A DNA stretch of 64,000 bases from Paragonimus skrjabini miyazakii. Taxonomy: Eukaryota > Platyhelminthes > Trematoda > Plagiorchiida > Troglotrematidae. A program made the position numbers and the translations under genes. The stretch's first letter is position 1, and every line of letters starts with the position of its first letter. The stretch lies in assembly GCA_014338405.1 (NCBI GenBank), contig JTDE01000022.1:312362-376361 (forward strand), in the 5' to 3' direction. Shown one piece after another: positions 10,910 to 24,524 of the stretch. Below the pieces are notes generated by a model, which was given only the letters and a program-made list of their open reading frames with translations, was not told where the DNA came from and did not search any database.

Positions 10910-13900
10910 TCTCGATAAAAAAATCAATGAATGAGTCTTAAGAACGAATTGCCCACTTTCTGCATCCAGTGGTATTTTCAAATAAGACATGTCGATAAAA
11001 TGGTACTCAGGGATGTTTGTTGAAATTCCTTAATTGCAACTGAAATATTCCAGAACTTTTTCAAACGTGTCCTGACCCCTTTGCAGCAGAAAGTATACTG
11101 GTAGGACAATCGTAGCTTAGTTAATGCTAGTGAACAGTACTGTCATATGAACACCCAAGCAGAAGTATGGCAATTTCGGTGAGCTGTTGTTCTTCCATAA
11201 CATTTTCTACTTAGTTGTCATGTAAAATAATGTTTGTTAGTTATAAATCGATATGCTAAACACAGTAACAAACGTTGATCAACGTACGTCATTTTCTGGT
11301 TTGATGATTCACTTAGAAATTGATGCTAAATACATGAATTGGTAATTTACGTGGAGATTTGATGAGCATATCACTGTCACTTTATAGTCCATACAATAAT
11401 TCCTAGTACTGTGAGCTCCAGAGTCCAGTTTCCCTCTTGTTAGCATTTTTCGGCAGTGTATATCTTCCTGAGACCACGAAGCTGAATCCCGCCAAACTCT
11501 TAAGTGGTAGCCGCGTTAATCTCTGCGCCAGTGAACTCACATTAGTTATTTGCATTTCAATGATACTTCACATTTGACTGCGAGCAGCTCCCAATTTACC
11601 CGATTGTCTCCATATCATACAATTACTTGTTATCCTGAAATGTTATCTCATCTTGTTATCTCCATCTCGTAATTATGAAGGAAGCTTACTAAGTAAACTT
11701 ACTGACCATTCTCTTAGGTTAGTGATAAACAGTTCGTGCAACGATTAACTTTACATTAAAAATCATTCAAAACTGATCTTAGTTTTCTCATCCGCATAGA
11801 AATTGCAGCCAGGCCATTTAGATAATACCCATTCCATTCAGCCTCATCCGTAGTACTTGTATTTGTAAAGATAGTGTTTTAGCCCCCAGTCACCAGCTTA
11901 GTACTCATCACGTTGTTTATTATAATATCAGCCTCACACTATCCATGGCATCAAATATCAAGTCCGACTGTTCAGTCACATTTTCAGTATTCATAATATA
12001 TGACAGTTTTGAGGGCAAACGCAGTACCTATTATAACAAATCGATGTTCATATAACGAAGACACGTAAATCACCGTCTATTCATGGAATTGAGTAAATTT
12101 TCGTTGCACCATTTCTATGTTCACAGATGCTTATACAGTCGAGACTAACACACGGTCAGTAGTGCAACAATCGTTCTGGTTGTCTCATTAGAACGGGCTG
12201 TCTAGAGAAAATTATGCGGAAATACCGAGTTTTAAAAACGGCAAATCAGGGTTAAATGCTCACTGAAGCGATTCTCTTATTGTGAAAGCTGATAGTAAAT
12301 GTGATTTATGTTCGCATAGTGAGTAAGGATACACTATCTATTTCACGAATCTCTCAAGGCGGTTTTCGTCCGCCCAAACTTTATCTCATAATAAAGTGGC
12401 ATTTCGTTAATATCACAGATATATATGTCATTCATGGAGCACAGACTAAAACCCTACCTCAACGTATATAACACCTATTTGAAGTATCATTTATTGTTGT
12501 GATGAATCATGCGTTCGTCTGCGTGTGTTTGTAGTACGTTTCGAATAACTGATGTGTGACATTGTTTTGTGTCTCGTTTACTCAAATACGCCAGCGCGCA
12601 CCACGTATGTGATACCTTTGGACTTATGCTGACATAGTAATTCAGGAGAGTGTTTTGAATCTAAGTTTGACGATATCGACAGATATATCTCTTTGTAATC
12701 AATAATGACGAACTTTAGATGACAGTGTGGCCAACTGGCAGATCCTGTTGTGCTTATAGCAAGTCAGAATTTATGAAAAGTGATACTTCATTAGTACGTT
12801 GGTAACAAAGCATTTTTCCCGTTAGATGTGATCACCTTAACAAGTTCACGAATGACTAATTCAGAAGTAAACGACTTCTATGGATTCTTGGAATTTTTTA
12901 CTCAGAACGAATTTGTCTAACAAAGGTTGTTATGTTTAAAATGGACAACATTGCACCATTTTTGACACAGCTTGCATACTATGATGAACAGTCGCATGGT
13001 AGAAGTTCAGTAATTTAAACTTATCATTTCTGCTGGCTTATTGTGATTGAAAATAATCTATGTAAATGAAATGCAGTGGAGAAATCTCTACAACATTATC
13101 AGCAGCCAAGGTGTTTTCAAAAGATTTTCCTCCTTGGCCAGTACATTTATACGCATTTATGTGGCGATTACCAACCAAGTTAAAAAGCATAACCAAGTGA
13201 ACAAGTTGAGTGGATAAGCGTATGAGTAGGTTCACTGTGAGAAGATACAAAGATGAGGTACATCTTGGTAGTTAATACGAAACGAGCTAGACCTGCTGGA
13301 ATCAGAAAAGGTCATTACGGATTGAGATGCTTTGTTTAGTCAAAAATGGCATGGAGTATGATCAAACCGATTCCGAATATACAAAACCTTGTGAGGTAAG
13401 TGAATTGCGACAGCGCCGGCTGTCGACGAGATAGAACCATTGCCCTACCATGAAGGGTCAATAGGTGCCCACAGACAATGTGAAACGTACAATTGTACCT
13501 ACATGAGTGCGCTTGAAAGCAATAAGTTAGAGGAAGTTGCAGACAAATCAACCTATTAGTTAAGGCTATTATCACGTCATATAACTAGTGTCATTGACGC
13601 AATCTCCCAAGCTGCAAATACATTGGCAACATTTTAGTCGAAACTGACGACGTCACTTTGTATAAACTATAACGTGGTTGAAAATTTGGTTGCACTTTAG
13701 ATCTAGTCCCACGGTCACTTGTGTGGATGTCTTGCAGATCTTCTGCATAATTGGACCTGTATCAACCTGCCGTCTTGTGCCTGTCTTACTTTCAGCTTAA
13801 TTTTTTGCACAAATATTACGAAGTGATATAATTTCCACTCTCGAATGAAACGCTTCATTAACCAATGCATAAGTATCCCCTAACAGGTGTAAACGTCAAC

Positions 13901-16900
13901 AGATAACACGTAGGCGAACTGCATATGTATCACGTCATCCTTGGCACTGGTGTGATTACGATTCGAAGTGTAGCCTGCCCCACCATACCGCATTGAATAA
14001 ATAACATGGAAAGAAAGTGGTAAATCGCAGTGTGTAGCTCTTCAAAGAGTTGATTTACGTTTTACAAAAAAAAACACTTGAAACAACTGCTAAAAATGTT
14101 TAGACTGGTAAATCCTGTTTGCAGAACCACTTGACGGATTGTCATTTGGAGTTTACAAGAGTGGCAATTTAGAGTCTACAGCATACACGCAGTAAAGAAA
14201 ATCGGTTATCTAGTTACCGTGTTTCGTTGCAACGTTCGGTGAAGGCCCTAGGAAGCTGACCTAATCTCAAACTGCATCACATACGGATTTCCTTCACTCT
14301 TCCTCAAACGTTCGCGGGTGCGCATGCCTTGCTGCCTAATTAAATATGTCATCTTGGTGAACTGTCTATAACACAGCCTTGACGCTAACCGCTCACACGT
14401 CTACCCGGGAGAATTTGTAAAACTTTCCTGCTTGACTTTGCTTTGGTGAAACAACGCATAGCAGTTCATCGATAAAAATCAAACTAATCGATTGTGATCG
14501 ACACGGACAAAAAGGGAGTGCAATCTGCTTGCCTACGAAGCACTTACTGCTTCATCTCAACTAAAAAACCTCACAGGGATTTGCATATTCAGAATTGGTT
14601 TTACTAACCGCAAGGTTTGCTTGTCTGAATAGAGCTTCTCAGTCCGTAATAAATCTTTTGACGTTTCACTGACCTAGCTCGATTACCATTGGTTGCCTAG
14701 GGCTACTTCCTTTGTGTGCTTGATTACAGCGAATCTTGTTATTCGTTTATTCAATCGCTTTTTCCTTTGCTTACATTTGATGTATGACTATCTAGTCGTT
14801 GCGTAATTCTTTATAATTGTCAAGGATGAGAATATTGTGAAAACAACCTGAGCACTGACTATTTTTTCCGCGTGAGTATTCCCGTATTCAGCCAGCCTAT
14901 AATTGTACAGGAACTTCGCAGCTGTTTCAGTACAAATTCAACTTTGTCTCTTTTTTCTTCTGTTTAGATACGTGCTCCCAAATTTGTTTTCATTCACAAC
15001 ACCCTTTGTTCAACTTAACCGGACTCCTAACGTACTGGAGAAAGCTTACTGGATGCCTTCGTGTATTCACAACTAAACCATGACGTTAGAAAGCAGATAT
15101 ACATATATATCGATATATAGACATATTACAAAAGCAGATCTGTGTAAATTTAATACGGCACACGTCTTCCACGAATTTACAATATATCATTCCGGGTAAT
15201 TTGTGAAGTTTAGCGTAATGTAAATTCTCATTCAGTTGAATGCAAATTGACTTTTCGCATTGTTACGGCAAAATACATAATAAAATTGGTTACCTAGACT
15301 AGTTAGGTTTTCATTACAAAGAGCAATCATTTTGTATAGAACAGTATTGACTTCCGGCGCGTTAAGTGCATCCCTTGTAGGTCAGGTCATTAAACGTTAC
15401 ACTTTAAAATTAGCTACGAGTAATTAAAAGCAAAAAATTTTGTGATCAATTACACCATCGCAGAGTTTGGTTTTGCAGGGTCATTCCTGCAAAAGCAACA
15501 ACTCAATAACATAATGCCTACATTTTGACAAAATTGTAAACATACTGTCAGTTGTTACCTGTCTCACTTTGGCAAAAGACTTTTAAATGCGCTGAAGGAT
15601 TCCATTTATCCCTATCTCTAACAATTCATAATTAACCATAATTACACAAACGTAGGTTAAATTTGCGTAATTATAAACAAAACCGCAGTTTGTCATTTTG
15701 ATGATGTACATAGACGTTTTCAAACTTGTATTCAGATGTGTTCAATATGTTGTTAACAGATACGTTTGAAATTAAACAAACTTCAACTATCAAGCGATTG
15801 GTGAAGAACGGTAGGCTTATTTGCTGCCGTATACGAGTTTATGTAAACAAAACGAGCACAAGGAATGAGTTAGATGTTGCTATGGTGAAGGATTATTCTT
15901 TCCGAGGATCTTCTCTGCAGAATGCTTACAACTTCGCGCATGTGCATTTCAGTTGCATTGAGCTGGATATTTTATAGATCCGTTTATATGAATCAGTAGT
16001 TGGTTAAACGTTTAGAGTAAATTGAAGATGAACAGAACGGGCGAGATAACGGCAAATAAGGTGAGGGCGTGTTTAACATAGAATCCTCTGGTTTACGTGA
16101 AAATATCATTGGTCCGCCGAGAACCTTACTCGTGTTACAAAATATATCAGTGACAATCGTCTAAATATGCAAATGTGTTAACTTCCGAAGAGCAACACAC
16201 AATTATCGCACATCCTGAGGTCTTTTATGATTAGGTCACACAAGTTTGAAAAGTTGCTCGTGCTAGGCCAACCATGATATAATGTTGTGAAAGGACTATT
16301 GTGTGGCTGTAGGCACTTCACACAGCATGTGTAAGTTGTCAGAACGATGAATTTAAAATGACTATATCGCTCATTTGGACAGACTTCATGTCAATGTTTT
16401 TCTCCCGAAATGATTTAAAGTAGAATACATATAGTCCTTAGTTTACGTCATTACATTAGTGTAAGTGTGTACGTCGTAGATTTGCCATAAACTTATGTTG
16501 CTGATAATTGTACCATCAGCCTCATACTTGTCTACTGTGCCCGCCGATTAATAGGGAAGAACATTGCAGAAATCGATCTCCTGCCGGTGAAACAAATGGT
16601 CTCATCACTCCTAGTAATTCATTAATTTGTTATTTTCAGAATGTAGTTTCGAAGTCATAAACAATTATGACCTACTTGCCCATGAATTTTCTTATTGCAT
16701 CCAGTGAGTATTTTGTGTTTTTGTTGAAATGTATGAGTAACGCCCCTAAGGTTAGCCTATTTTGTGTTAACTGATAGTTTATTGACAGTTTGAAACTGAG
16801 GGGCAGATAACCCCGGGATATATTACTATAATCCATAAGATCTGACAACGTTGTGTTTGAATCTTCATGGGCGACATCTGTCATTGGACTAATGGAAAGG

Positions 16901-17900
16901 TTTCCCTAGAACGACGTTATTATAGGATGGAAGCAATTTTATGCGAGCCATTGGCACGTGGCAACCGTGTAAAGTAACCGTGCCTATGTTAACTGTACGA
17001 TCAGTGATACAGCGATCATTTGTTAACTGCACACTAAAGATGATCTCTGTAATTCTGTTTTGCACTATCAGTAAGTAGACGGATGCGCGTCCAAATTCAA
17101 CATAGATAGCAAGAGCTGAGTTGACGGTTCCACCAAGAAAAATCGGTTGATATGAAAAACAAACAAACCATGTCCTTATCTGCGTATCACTTACACAGTG
17201 CCAGAGGATCACAGTGAAGTGATGTTCCGCAATAATTCACATTTATCGAGTATAGCCAGTGAGCGTTATCTATAGACAGGTGCAAAGTGACGTTTAAATT
17301 CTCACGCTTCTTTTCAGTGCGCCGCGGTGATCCATTCAATATGTACCATTTCGTAAGCATAAAAATTCATCCTAAAATTGATAAACAATGGGCCGGATAT
17401 TGTTTAATTGTTTATTGAAACAATACATCAATGGAACAACAAATTAATTTAAGTTGCAAAATTGAAATTAATGCTTTCGCGGTGAATAAGGGGTGTTGCA
17501 AGTCAAATTTTCTACGCAACATGCAGTAAACATGGAGAACCACAATGTTTTGCTGAAAATTCACCTACACATTAGTGCAATATTTTATTATGAAATTTTT
17601 GTCTGGACAATTGTTCCTATGCTACAAAAGTACTGAGTACCGGTTTGACGTAATGTAATTTAATATCACGAACAACACATTTATGTTCAGTTTACCAAAT
17701 AACAGTCAGTATGTGTAACAGAATTTAATACAATACCTGAAACACTGCCCATTCCTTTCCGTATGGCCGAAAACCAGCATGCTTCTCAGAGGTTAATGTT
17801 TTCCTTAAGTTAGAGTCATATATTTCTCTCTCTCGAAATGGACGGCCAACTTTAACGCAAACCATCAGAGATTGTGTCTGGACGATCAATGGTATTGTTG
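10910..17900. other. Long stretch without recognisable gene
   Basis: About 7 kb of AT-rich sequence. The longest open frame is 16889-17212 (-, 107 codons), with no recognisable motif. There are small AT palindromes near 15100-15125. I see no copy of the window's SINE or PLE families here. Confidence 0.5.
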
Positions 17901-17904
17901 GATC

Positions 17905-17975
17905 GACATAGTATTTAATAACACGGTTGCTTCACAATCACAGTGGCTGGAGTACAACTTCCATTCCGAACAGAC
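17905..17975 (+). repeat. Possible degenerate head of SINE family B
   Basis: The word AACACGGTTGC, a TTCA stretch and GTGGCTGGAGT occur in the order and spacing of the SINE B head (AACACGGTTGCC, CATGAA, GTGACCGGAGTTCTAGTCC-like). The downstream bases GATGATGG and GAAACATCAC could be an eroded hammerhead but are not diagnostic. Confidence 0.3.
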
Positions 17976-18389
17976 ACGATGATGGTCTCCAAGAAACATC
18001 ACTCCTGTTCAAAAAGACACTTTAAAAGACGGGCATTTTAGGAGATCAGACACACTGTTTCAACAAAAGGTACTTCAAGAATCCCATTTGAAACGATTGT
18101 TAGACACCGAAAGTCTGATGTCCTTTCGCAACGGGAGACTTGTCAAATCAAATTCAGTTTGCCTACACAATAATTGAAGGATTGATCAGAAAGATGTACA
18201 GAACTCGGTACTTTTGTTTACAGAGGGGTCCATGCGACAAGTTTTCCTCGGACGTGAAAGCTGTAAACTGATATGTGATAGTTTGTTGGTACTGATACAA
18301 GTTATCGAATTGCAATTGCATGAGTATTGTAATACCTTCCGTCATGATAACCAGGTCGCGGGTATGTATAAAGTCTGACCTATAAATCT

Positions 18390-18560
18390 AACTGCATCCA
18401 AACCCTAACTCCATTGATGGGCAAGCTAATACATCGATCAAATAGCGATAGAACACAATCTGGTCAACGATAATGCAAATCTTGTAACAAGGCGCTTTCT
18501 GCTTTATGATCTGTTTCATGAGAAAAGTCGTCAAACCTGCTAGGTGACATGCGTAATAGT
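18390..18560 (-). pseudogene. Possible decayed reverse-transcriptase fragment
   Basis: A minus-strand frame contains LAGLTTFLMKQII and, about 33 residues on, YRYLIDVLAC. This spacing is like the GSPL..LLA.IFM to YRRYVDD block of PLE reverse transcriptases, but the catalytic Asp pair is reduced to one and GSP is missing. No flanking motif supports it. Confidence 0.25.
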
Positions 18561-19158
18561 CACAAGAGTGATCTACATAGTGTATCTCAACCTCAGAAGC
18601 TGTGTGGCACTTTACGAAATCAGAATGGTTATTCGATTTCACAGATTCAAGTCAAACTGTCCGTTAGCTTCCTTAATGTCGTGAATGTGGGTAGTATACA
18701 CTGCGATTGCAAAATTAACGCAAATTTTGTGAAAACCTTTCTGCAAGTAATAATGTTCATTCGAGATATATGGTTAGACATTTACGTTGGGAAGTATTCA
18801 AGTATTCGATACCCCGACGGTTTCATCGATTACGGCAAGATAGTGTTGTAATATTAGCAGAGTTGGCCTTCATTTCGCTTTTCCATATGTTTTCTCAACC
18901 ATTAATTACTAAGGATAACCATTGATGCACTGCAATTTAATGTGGATCTAACAAGAACGCACAGTTCAAATCGTATTTTGAAGGCTCGCCTTGCGTTTAA
19001 TCCAATTTTCGATGAAATACACTCCGTGTCATTTTCAGTGATTAATATGCATATCATGAAAAACAAAGTTTCAGCGAACAGACTGTTTTCAAAATATTAT
19101 CTTTGGCTGGTTTAGCTATACAAAATTAAGTAACTGGAGATCTCTCTTTCGTAACAGA

Positions 19159-19500
19159 ATGCCTCCTAAGAGTAAATCGTTGAACCGTTATGCACGTAAC
19201 AAACTGGACACGGAGGAGCTGAAACTAAATATGGCTCAACGTTATCACATGGTAGAAAATTTCTCAGCCGATGAAAGAACTGCCTTTAAATCTTACGTAC
19301 AGGAAGTCGTAGAAAGGTCAGTGAAGAGAAAAAGGACATGCCTACCCTTCACAGTCAGTCCAGAAAGGCAGCAGGTGCAATTTACCCCCAAGCTGAGCGG
19401 TACGTCCACAACTTTTGCTCATTGACTTTGAGTAGGCTATTGATTGAAATGTTGCTTGGTCCGAAATTCTGCTGCCCAGGTGGCAACATTAGGTAATTAG
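19159..19500 (+). pseudogene. PLE ORF, N-terminal region
   Basis: An 88-codon open frame begins MPPKSKSLNRYARNK and contains a basic patch (RSVKRKR). It looks at first like a host exon, with a plausible 3' splice site just before the ATG and GTACGT near its end. However, a frame shift near 19395 gives ERYVHNFCSLTLS and then LGPKFCCPGGNIR, which run on in register into the RT of the element. It is therefore best read as the start of the PLE protein. The function of this N-terminal region is not known to me. Confidence 0.65.
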
Positions 19501-20440
19501 ATCTGGAAGTCCACTTTTTGAGCTTCAATGGTCAGTCATTAAATTTACATTTGTCTTCCGAAGTGAATTCTAAACACTTTAAATCAACCCTCGTAAGCGC
19601 ATGTTACAAGTATCCGAGCTATAAGACCTTACCGTTTGGAGTGCTTGCAAATTCCCACTTGAAGGCGCTGAAAGTTTGAAAAGTTATCATTCTGTTATGA
19701 TATAGAGGCCCGATACAGGATCAGGTGAGTTGTACTGCTGAACAGAGCCGATTACGGTACAAAAATGTCAAACCTTTAGCTGGATAGAACGAAATTCCGC
19801 ATTGAAAAGACCTTAGCAATCGAGAAGAGATTATCAAACATGCCGCGCAAAATGAAACAATCTAATTCCATTACCACCCATGTATTTGATCGGATATGTC
19901 TGGCATGATCTCATATTCCGCGGTTATGTAGCTTGCTTAATATACACAAGGATACCACTCACACCGATTCTTGACATGTGCAATTTTCTCTTCCATGTGG
20001 CTGCACAGCGGTTAGCAAAAATTCTGGAACCAGTAAAGAAAAAAGTGGCTACATACAGTTTAGAAGATACTTTTGAATTCGTGGACATTTCTGTAAACCA
20101 CTATCGTCACAGACAAAAAAATGTTGTTTCTTGATGTATCGTCGTTATTTACTAACCTACCGTTGACAGAAATCATTAATTTTGTGTGTGACTATACCGA
20201 GAACCACTAACTTAGCGTTGGTCTTCTTGTTGTTATGCACAAGCATTATCCAAGTTCAATGTAACGGAGAGTTATGTCGTCAGGTTGATGGTGTTGCTAT
20301 AGGCTCTCTGCTAGAACCAGTTCTTGCAGACATCTTCATTAGCATCCTTGAAAACAACAATCTTGATGACGTTACTAAAAAAAGAAGGTATTACCGAAGA
20401 TATGTAGACGACATTTTTTGCACGGTAATTTAAAAGGCAC
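19501..20440 (+). pseudogene. PLE reverse transcriptase, fingers and palm
   Basis: The frame running from 19503 gives LEVHFLSFNGQSLNLHLSSE and then ACYKYPSYK up to a stop. A second frame carries VVLLNRADYGTKM and the NSIT..VFDRI block. A third carries IPLTPILDMCN and LAKILEPVKKKVATYSLED. A fourth carries motif A (Asp codon 20133-20135). A fifth carries VDGVAIGSLLEPVLADIF and YVDD at 20401-20412, so both catalytic motifs survive. Telomerase-like RTs of this group synthesise DNA at a nicked target. Confidence 0.87.
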
Positions 20441-21355
20441 CCAGAAACTAACATACCTTTTTAACAAAGCAAATAACAGCATTACATTCATTATGGAAAA
20501 GAAAATTAACGAGCAAACATCATTTCTAGACATGGCGCTGACACCCAAACCAGATGGTTCACTGCAGAGAAGCGTATTTAGGAAGAAAACATGAACTGGT
20601 CAATACCTGTACTTCCATTGTTACGTATCGATCAGTCTCAAACGTGGTTCGATAGGTTGTCTGACGAACAGAGCAAAGAGAATGTGTACAGATGACACGA
20701 TAGAGGATGAATAGAAAAATGTACGGGGGATTCTCATTATCCAGATAAGTTCATCAGCACCAGCATGCAGGAGAGCCAACCGCGACCTTTACTGGACACT
20801 GCCGATAAGAAGAATATATACTAATCGGTAGAGTTGATATCACCCCAAATAGCCAATGCTATCAACACGACTTATTTTGCCGCTAGCTCTGTTGTAAAAT
20901 TTCACTCAAAACAAGCGGTTCCACTGAATTGGAAAGATAAAGTGCCTAATAATGTTACTTCTTTTTTGATTCATTCATTTAACTGCTCCTGTGGTTCAGC
21001 ATACATAAGTCGCAGTATTTGGCGTTTATCTAAAAGAATTCGTGAACATTACCCGCTTGACTTCACTCTTGGACAACAAAACGCATCAGCTCATCCATTC
21101 TGGCCCATTTGATCGAATGTAATTAACAAAAAGACACGAGGACAGCATTTCGTACAGTCTATCGGGTCCCGGTTACCTTGCTACGAAAGACCAAATGCCA
21201 CATCCTGTCGATAGCCAGGGCGGTTGCAATCCGACAACGTCACACAAATTTGTGTGCACGGAAACAATTCGTTCAAACCCGGGAGCTTCCTTGACTAAAC
21301 AAGGCCGCCCTTACGCGTGAAACAATTTGTCCCCGTCCCACTGTCCCAGCCTGAT
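20441..21355 (+). pseudogene. PLE RT thumb and GIY-YIG endonuclease
   Basis: Thumb sequence follows the palm in new frames (FLDMALTPKPDGSLQR, SLKRGSIGCLTNRAKRMCTD). The endonuclease reads FNCSCGSAYISRSIWRLSKR followed by IREHYP, with the Tyr codon at 21002-21004. The YIG motif has become YIS, while the Arg and Glu-His helix residues are kept. The last recognisable piece is HKFVCTETIRSNPGASL to the stop near 21320. Confidence 0.85.
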
Positions 21356-21359
21356 TAAC

Positions 21360-22955
21360 ACTGACCAACTAGGATCGAATTCGCTTGTGTTTCTAACGAC
21401 AACGAAGTCGTGTTAATCTGTTATTCAATTACATCGCCCCTTCAATAATCTTTGATCAATAACATTCAAACTCGTCATTTAATTTAATATGGGTGTACGA
21501 GCCAAACAGGAGAACTTATCGAAAACATTATGTTTGCTATAACTTTGATTCTCAGGAATGGGTCTGAGATTTTCAATAATCTTCACCTAATTACAAGCAT
21601 CCACAACATTTTCAAATGAACCCTGTTGAAACAACCTCGTTTTACTAATGATGGAATTAGTATTCACAGCTTTCTAGTTCATATCTGCGCAAAATTATTA
21701 AATGAAAGTGATCAGTACAGGACAAATTTGACGGCTGAAGTTGTTAATTTTCGAAACGCAAAATTAGTTTTATTTAGCGTTTAACGTGGCGATTTATCCT
21801 GACAGACAGTAACCTGACGTATAGAGTATACATCCCCTCATATGGGGATATTACAAAAATTGCGCTTAAGCACCTAAAGTCGATAAGAGTAGCATGTTGA
21901 AGAATACAGTGTTTTGCATTGAACGAAAGAATCCTAAAACTGCATTCATCTACGCTAAGCGTTAGAATGGAACACTAGGTCTAACAGACATTACAGATTT
22001 GAATATGTTGACTGTTGGTGCTTTGGAATCGGCTCAGGAATTTCTTTGAGTCAGTATGAACATGACTGCAGGTAATGAGTTGTGATGCTGCTGCGACTTA
22101 GCAAACTTCATGAGGTGTTCCTCACAAAATTTACCTGCTCAATCAATTAAACTCACAGTTTTCGACAATTAGTAAATTTTCCTAAATAAGCCGTTAGTGT
22201 TGTTACATCGTCCTAAACATTTGGACGCTGTTGGTAAGCATTTGTTTCAGTAGTTCACTTCCCTCGATGTACGACGCAGTGCTGTTTACCTAAACGGACG
22301 CGATAAATGTTATCGCACATTATTGGAATTGTTCTTGGGTACTCTTAGATTATTCTGTTCCCTTCTAGGTTAGTTCCTCAAGAGACCCTTAGTTAACAGA
22401 TATCGCAAGATGTCAGGTATAACGAAACCTGAGCTGTGTTATACTGAGATAAGAATATTGCAAGAACTAATTTCCGTTGAAACGAACACTAGTAAGCACC
22501 TAACATGTCTCATCGCGTGTGTTCTCATACTTTCTCAGAGTGACCAACACACTGAATAAGTAGCAGTTGTGTTTTGCGATTGGATTACTCAGTTTGCCCG
22601 AAGTTTTTTGCGATCAAGCTGAGCCAATGAAGATAACATGTTGAAACATGGAGATCGCAGATTTTCGATAGGCAAACTAAACTGTAGCAGAAAGTTGTAC
22701 CATATTATAGTAAATTGTTTGGTAAGCGCTCGATTTCTACGTTTAGTCTTCAAACTGTTCATCCAACAGTGGCAATTTCTTAAATAAAACTGACTGTTAA
22801 CGTGGATTAACTCATGAAATTAATCTACCTCGAAGTCAACGTCTAACAGGCTGCCTCAGCTTTCAGCTTCCATAAATGCAACTAGAAAACTCTTGAACAA
22901 CCGGAGAATAAGAGCAAATAGTTTAAGAATATCTTCAGTTGGAATACTCTAAAAC
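21360..22955. other. No recognisable gene
   Basis: AT-rich sequence between two opposed PLEs. There are no open frames of note and no copy of the terminal-repeat hammerhead that would mark either element's end. Confidence 0.5.
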
Positions 22956-22959
22956 GCAA

Positions 22960-23905
22960 CGTAGAAAAAAATATGGGATACATCAATGGACGCAACTTCC
23001 ATGCTGATTGTGCAACCAACGTGACCTGCTTCGAAAAATAACGTAAAAGCAAAATGAAGTCACGCATTTGGGTAACTAATCTTCGGTCGGCAAGCAAACC
23101 ACGGGATTGAATGACAGTTGTGCCGTGCTGCGGAGGTTTTTAGTTAGGTTACCAATTCTACAAATCACCAGTATAACCAGTGCCCCGGCCTTTTAATTTA
23201 ACTTAACGTAAGCCGATTGCCTTTCCCTAAGTGAGTGATTAACGTTCGGTTCTGTCACTTCCAAGTGTTCATTAATAAACCATGCAGATCAGGCGTTCAT
23301 TGTCTATGCTCACCATAAAAACATCAGTTCTGCTTCAAGCGACTCATTCGCACAAGGTTCATAACTCTAAGCGTCAGCCTATGAACAAAATTTCTTTTCT
23401 ACCTGTAAGCTACATAACAGAAAAATATGGGTATGCCCGCCACTCCAAAGATCCTTCTTTTAACCAAATCTGAAATGACCAGTCCGCATGAAAATGCATT
23501 GCCATAACCAGTACACATATGCGTCCGTCTTTCACAGTCTCTTATGTGAAATTGAGATTAGGATACGCAATGCTGATTGCAACAAACAGGCCACCTACAT
23601 CCTTTATTCGTCAAACGCACAAATACAATCGTCCAAGTATATCTTGTGAAACTCGTCGTGCTCAAGAATCCAAAGGAGCGTTGTTCTTTCAATATCGTCA
23701 TGAAACTGTCTATCAACAGTTGGTTTAGCGCTGACCCCATCATAAGACCATGTTTTTTTACAGTATAGTATACCATCAGCCTGAAACTGTACACCGTGCG
23801 CATAAGTTAATATCAGCTGCCCTACGGTTACCATGGCTTCCTGTTGCTCACCTGACAACACCGGAAGTAAAACTGGTTAACTGACTGCTCTACAATTCCC
23901 TGCAG
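22960..23905 (-). mobile_element. Penelope-like element, palm to GIY-YIG, decayed
   Basis: On the minus strand the order is as follows: LPVLSGEQQEAM and YAHGVQFQADGILY, then HGLMMGSALNQLLIDSFMTI. Next come the RT catalytic box YLDDCICAFDE (YLDD codons at 23628-23639), ISIAYPNLNFT and MHFHADWSFQI, the thumb pieces RAYPYFSVM and ESLEAELMF, then SAWFINEHLEVTEP. A GIY-YIG trace is at about 23035-23015 (HVGCT), preceded by LPKCVTSFCFYVIF. The overlapping open frames on both strands here are shadows of this one element in shifted frames. Sequence choices (LMMGS, YLDD) differ from the 19-21 kb PLE, so this is another subfamily. Confidence 0.85.
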
Positions 23906-24524
23906 TTTTAAAGATTTTAGGGATAAATTATATAAGCGAAATAAATAAATATATGAGCACGGAGGGTAAGTTATCAAAGTAATGAATGATTCTCGAGTTA
24001 AGAAGGACTTGAAGTTTAGAAGTACATGTTGGTTCTGGCAGAATTATCATTTACAATAAAAGTAGTAAGCAGACGTAAGTACTTGTATATATGTGTATAA
24101 TAGTTAGAAGTTGTACACAGTGAGTAATGAACGAGTTATTGCAAAACCTCACACCCCCACCAAGATCCGACATCAATTCGTCAAATAAGTCCCGAAATAA
24201 GAATGGTATGCCTTTCACCATGTTAGGTATGTAAATATATGACCAGAGACGTTGCATAAAAAATACATTACCTCTCCGGAGTTAAAAGTTTAGACAACAG
24301 TTTATTGAATTAGCACAAGTAAACATCCATCAGTCGACGGTATGTACACTAGGCGACTAAAATTAACGGATAACCAACAAGATAGACGTCATAAGTGAAC
24401 TGTAGAAGTATTTATCAAGGAACAATATAAAGTTACTAAAATCCTTGAAAACCAAATTAATTATCTTATGTTATTACCTTCCTATTCCTAAATAAACACA
24501 ACTACTTTTCACTAGTAACAATGG

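Larger units (their letters stand above)
19159..21355 (+). mobile_element. Near-full-length Penelope-like element ORF, multiply frameshifted
   Basis: Segments run in PLE order over 2.2 kb. A basic N-terminal region starts at the ATG at 19159. A conserved N-terminal block follows (RYVHNFCSLTLSRLL, then LGPKFCCPGG). RT fingers come next (VVLLNRADYGTKM, then NSITTHVFDRI and IPRLCSLLNIHK). The palm has motif A DVSSLFTNLPL and the catalytic YRRYVDDIF. The thumb has TSFLDMALTPKPDGSLQR and TGQYLYFHCYVSISLKRG. The GIY-YIG endonuclease is at about 20990-21070. The tail VCTETIRSNPG is at about 21255. At least five frame changes and several stops separate these. I see no ribozyme-bearing terminal repeat on either side, so this is a different PLE subfamily from the 26.7 kb one. 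Confidence 0.88.

Noticed and set aside
16889..17212. 107-codon minus-strand open frame
   Set aside because: No motif or repeat partner, and no start context or neighbouring exon evidence.
19159..19425. Host first exon with splice acceptor and GTACGT donor
   Set aside because: A frame shift near 19395 joins it in register to conserved PLE N-terminal and RT blocks.
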